A stretch of 10,276 nucleotides of DNA from Bacillota bacterium (lineage in GTDB: Bacteria > Bacillota > Clostridia > Peptostreptococcales > Anaerovoracaceae): assembly GCA_016286935.1 (NCBI GenBank), contig JAEEUO010000017.1, positions 1-10,276 on the forward strand, in the 5' to 3' direction. Numbering within the stretch: the first letter of the stretch is position 1; each line of letters begins with the position of its first letter. Shown here one piece after another: positions 8,236-10,276 of this stretch. The notes under the pieces were generated by a model that saw only the letters and a list, made by a program, of their open reading frames with translations, did not search any database and was not told where the DNA came from. A program made the position numbers and the translations under genes.

Positions 8236-8454
8236 GAACGGCGCAAACCGTTCTCTGAGCGGCGTGGAGGCCGTCGGTACTTACCGATTGGCAAGCCGAA
8301 GGCGAAGACAGAGGTTACGGTTTCCTTCCGTTTGTTTTCCGCGTTGCGGTACGGTTGGAAACCGTGAGGTTTTCGCGGCAAGGCGAAAATCTTAGTACCG
8401 CTACGTCCGAGGCCGCAGCGCGAGCGTAAGCGAAGAGAATGGTTTGCGCCGTTC
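8236..8454. repeat. Foldback element between folA and rlmB
   Basis: Terminal inverted repeats of 21 bp (8236-8256 and 8434-8454, outer ends GAACGGCGCAAACC) match at 20 of 21 positions; the single difference becomes a G-U pair in one strand's RNA. Nested pairs continue inward: CGGTACT (8275-8281) with AGTACCG (8394-8400), and ACGGTTTCC (8317-8325) with GGAAACCGT (8357-8365). Each end can also form its own small hairpin (AACGG-N6-CCGTT, or with one G-U). The element fills nearly the whole gap and overlaps the last two bases of the folA stop codon. It could be a MITE-like miniature transposable element, an interspersed intergenic repeat or a structured RNA. No transposase gene or clear target duplication is visible. 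Confidence 0.7.
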
Positions 8455-8971
8455 AGGCGGACGGAAGAACCGTCTTCCGGTACGTGCAGAAACGGTAGCG
8501 GATCCCGCCGTCCTCGAGCGGCTCGCTCTCGCTCACGAGCTCCCAGTCCGGATTCATATCGAGATCCGGGAACCAGCTGTCCGCGGGGAACGTCGCCCCG
8601 ATCTTCGTGACGAGCGCCTCGTCGCAGTACGGGAGGAGCTGCGCGTAGACGTTCGCGCCGCCGCAGACGTAGACGGCGTATCCTTCGCCGCCGTACTCGT
8701 CCTCCAGCGTCCGGACCTCGTCGAGAAGGCTCCGGATGTCGCGGAAGACGCGGCACGGCGCCTCGTACGCCTCGTTGCGCGTCAGGACCCACGTCTCGCG
8801 GTCCGGCAGCGGTTTCCCGCCGGGCATCGATTCGAGCGTCTTGCGGCCCATGATGACGACGTTGCCGGTCGTGAGGCGGCGGAAATTCTTCATATCGCCC
8901 GGAAGGCGGACGAGCAGGCCGCCGTCCTTCCCGATGGCCCATTTCTGATCAACAGCTACGATTGCTTTCAT
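8453..8971 (-). CDS. folA: Dihydrofolate reductase
   Basis: Reduces dihydrofolate to tetrahydrofolate with NADPH, restoring the cofactor consumed by thymidylate synthase. It has 172 residues, slightly longer than the usual 160 or so. The N-terminal strand KAIVAVDQKWAIGKDGGLL (2-20) holds the Met20-loop region. The catalytic acid is D26 in LPGDMKNF. NADPH-binding motifs VIMGRKTLESMPGGKPLPDR (39-58) and YVCGGANVYAQLLPYCDE (101-118) are intact, and the C-terminal strand ends IRYRFCTYRK. The start at 8969-8971 is preceded by AAAGGGG (8980-8986), 24 bp after the thyA stop, so the two are co-transcribed. The TGA stop is formed at the boundary of the foldback element, so the last residues (TVLPSA) may have been altered by its insertion. 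Confidence 0.97.
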   Translation of the reverse strand: MKAIVAVDQKWAIGKDGGLLVRLPGDMKNFRRLTTGNVVIMGRKTLESMPGGKPLPDRETWVLTRNEAYEAPCRVFRDIRSLLDEVRTLEDEYGGEGYAVYVCGGANVYAQLLPYCDEALVTKIGATFPADSWFPDLDMNPDWELVSESEPLEDGGIRYRFCTYRKTVLPSA

Positions 8972-8995
8972 TTTACTATCCCCTTTCCGAACCGG

Positions 8996-9826
8996 TCATT
9001 CCGCGACGGGTATGTTTCTGATCTGGGGGTTCGCGACGTAATCCTCGACCCAGACGTCGTCGGGCGTGAAGTCGTAGAAGTCCTTCACGTCCGGATTCAG
9101 CCGCACCTTCGGCGCCGGATACGTCGGCCGCGTGAGCATCTCCTCGACGATCGGGATGTGGCGGTCGTAGATGTGGGCGTCCGCGATGACGTGGACGAGC
9201 TCGCCCGGTTCAAATCCGGTCACCTGGGCGAACATCATCACCAGGATCGCGTACTGGCAGACGTTCCAGTTGTTCGCGACGAGCGTGTCCTGGGAGCGCT
9301 GGTTGAGGATCGCGTTCAGGCGGTTGCCCGTCACGTTGAACGTCATCGAGTACGCGCAGGGGTACAGCGCCATCTCGTGGAGATCCGCGAACGTGTAGAG
9401 GTTCGTCAGGATGCGGCGGCTGTAGGGATTGTGCTTCAGGTCATAGAGCACGCGGTCGACCTGGTCCATCGGTCCCTCGGGGTATTCGTGCTTCACGCCG
9501 AGCTGGTAGCCGTAGGCCTTTCCGATCGTGCCGTTCTCATCGGCCCACTGGTCCCAGATGTGGGAGTGGAGTTCATGGATGTCGTTCGACTTTTTCTGCC
9601 AGATCCAGAGCAGCTCGTCCGTGCACGACTTCAGCGCCGTCGGACGGAGCGTGAGCGCGGGAAACTCCTCGGACAGGTCGTAGCGGTTCACGACGCCGAA
9701 GCGTTTTTTCGTGTGGGCGGGGGTGCCGTCCTCCCACTTCGCGCGGACGATCTGGCCTTCGGAGGACCAGCCGTTGTCGATGATGTCGCGGCACATGGAG
9801 ATGAAGATGTTGTCTGCCTTGCTCAT
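8996..9826 (-). CDS. thyA: Thymidylate synthase ThyA
   Basis: Makes dTMP from dUMP, using methylene-tetrahydrofolate as both methyl donor and reductant and releasing dihydrofolate for FolA. It has 276 residues. The nucleophile is C157 in LYPCAYSMTF; the common form of this motif is PCH. RSQD (177-180) supplies the phosphate-binding Arg and active-site Asp, N188 in NNWNV corresponds to the dUMP-contacting Asn, and DAHIYDRH (216-223) carries the conserved His and Tyr. The PCAYS and NNWNV variants suggest a subfamily different from E. coli ThyA; I think they resemble the Bacillus/phage phi3T branch, but this is from memory. The start follows GGGAGGA (9834-9840), and the gene lies 16 bp after the small membrane protein gene. 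Confidence 0.97.
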   Translation of the reverse strand: MSKADNIFISMCRDIIDNGWSSEGQIVRAKWEDGTPAHTKKRFGVVNRYDLSEEFPALTLRPTALKSCTDELLWIWQKKSNDIHELHSHIWDQWADENGTIGKAYGYQLGVKHEYPEGPMDQVDRVLYDLKHNPYSRRILTNLYTFADLHEMALYPCAYSMTFNVTGNRLNAILNQRSQDTLVANNWNVCQYAILVMMFAQVTGFEPGELVHVIADAHIYDRHIPIVEEMLTRPTYPAPKVRLNPDVKDFYDFTPDDVWVEDYVANPQIRNIPVAE

Positions 9827-9842
9827 GGGACGTTCCTCCCTT

Positions 9843-10100
9843 TTATATCTTGAAGACGGCGTAGCGGAGAACGATCAGGACGACGAGGACGCAGCACGCG
9901 ATGACCATGATCTTCTCGCGCTTCGTCCACGGCGCCTTTTCGCTCTCGCCGCGGGCCTTCCGTTCTTCGCGTTCCTGTTTCCAGCGCGCGCGGTCGGCCG
10001 TCGTCGTATCGCGGTTCGTCCGCAGGAAATCGCCGACGAAGTTGTCGCGCAGGTCGCTGAATCGCTTCTGTTCGGTTGTCTTTTCGTTTTCTTCAGTCAT
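9843..10100 (-). CDS. Small tail-anchored membrane protein of unknown function
   Basis: 85 residues, not recognised. A charged, polar N-terminal region (1-62) contains many Glu, Lys and Arg residues, with the run RARWKQEREERKARGESEK at 37-55 that may be helical. One membrane segment follows at about 64-83 (MVIACCVLVVLIVLRYAVF), with two adjacent cysteines at 69-70. With no signal peptide and a basic stretch before the segment (WTKREK), I infer a cytoplasmic body anchored by its C-terminus. The start ATG (10098-10100) lies inside the end of mrnC, an 8-nt overlap (ATGACTGA), and thyA begins 16 bp after its stop, so it sits tightly in the operon. The ribosome site is weak (GGAAAGCGGA), as expected for a coupled gene. 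Biased codon use like its neighbours supports it being real. Confidence 0.82.
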   Translation of the reverse strand: MTEENEKTTEQKRFSDLRDNFVGDFLRTNRDTTTADRARWKQEREERKARGESEKAPWTKREKIMVIACCVLVVLIVLRYAVFKI

Positions 10101-10276
10101 GGGATATCAGGATCCGCTTTCCGGTCTCCTTCAGCGGTTTCGGCTGGATCTCGTCCATATGGTCCCGGATCACGCGCATCGCCTCCCGGGCGAACGACGC
10201 GATCCTCTCATCGTCGCCGCTGAGCTTCCAGTAGCCGAACAGCGCCTCGCAGCCTGTCGCCCACCGGTAGTCGACG
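10093..10276 (-). CDS. mrnC: Mini-ribonuclease III (MrnC), C-terminal 60 residues
   Basis: Only the 3' end is in the window. The frame GTC-GAC-TAC from 10275 stays open for 60 codons to TGA at 10093-10095 with strongly GC-rich third positions. The sequence DYRWATGCEALFGYWKLSG (2-20), followed by an acidic/basic helix (DDERIASFAREAM), matches the conserved end of Mini-RNase III (typical form YR.ATGFEALIGYLYL). This enzyme is the RNase III-like homodimer without a dsRNA-binding domain that matures 23S rRNA in Bacillota. A tail of about 25 residues (IRDHMDEIQPKPLKETGKR...) extends beyond the usual core. It overlaps the next gene by 8 nt. The neighbourhood supports the call, because mrnC lies beside rlmB in B. 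subtilis. The catalytic residues lie upstream of the window. Confidence 0.85.
   Translation of the reverse strand, partial: VDYRWATGCEALFGYWKLSGDDERIASFAREAMRVIRDHMDEIQPKPLKETGKRILISHD

Noticed and set aside
8112..8942. A 276-codon minus-strand frame spanning folA, the foldback element and the start of rlmB
   Set aside because: It is out of frame with both verified genes and has Arg/Pro-rich low-complexity content. The open stretch is a by-product of GC-rich sequence plus the repeat.
8444..9853. A 469-codon plus-strand frame opposite folA and thyA
   Set aside because: Antisense shadow; low-complexity Asp/Arg/Val composition and no start signals.

Overview
Every gene I can support reads on the minus strand, so transcription runs from high to low coordinates. 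The organism looks like a GC-rich member of the Bacillota, most likely class Clostridia. The grounds are strong AGGAGG-type ribosome sites, a lipoprotein oligopeptide-binding protein, a streptococcal Ami-like permease, and a gene order resembling the Firmicute cysS-mrnC-rlmB-sigH-secE neighbourhood. I cannot name a genus.

Reading in the direction of transcription: (1) 10276-7352 is a housekeeping cluster: the 3' end of mrnC (Mini-RNase III), an 85-residue tail-anchored protein of unknown function, thyA (thymidylate synthase), folA (dihydrofolate reductase), a 219-bp foldback element, and rlmB (23S rRNA 2'-O-methyltransferase). ThyA oxidises methylene-THF to DHF and FolA regenerates THF, so the pair is a functional unit. 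MrnC and RlmB both act on 23S rRNA. (2) 7264-5744 is a tRNA-Thr(GGT)-tuf unit. It starts at a perfect consensus sigma-A promoter, has a folded, U-tract-bearing leader between the tRNA and tuf, and ends in a strong intrinsic terminator. (3) 5743-5577 is an AT-rich spacer holding a cluster of TACAA-N4-TTGTA inverted repeats. (4) 5576-1 is an Ami/Opp-type oligopeptide ABC importer: oppA (binding lipoprotein), a strong intergenic hairpin, oppB, oppC and oppD. oppD is cut by the window edge and an oppF gene is expected beyond it.

Most genes are familiar. I saw no clear undescribed defence, mobile or biosynthetic system. The best leads are non-coding or about gene order: the foldback element at the folA stop codon, the structured tRNA-Thr/tuf leader, the paired operator-like sites upstream of oppA, the thyA-folA pair sitting between mrnC and rlmB, and the small membrane protein coupled to mrnC.
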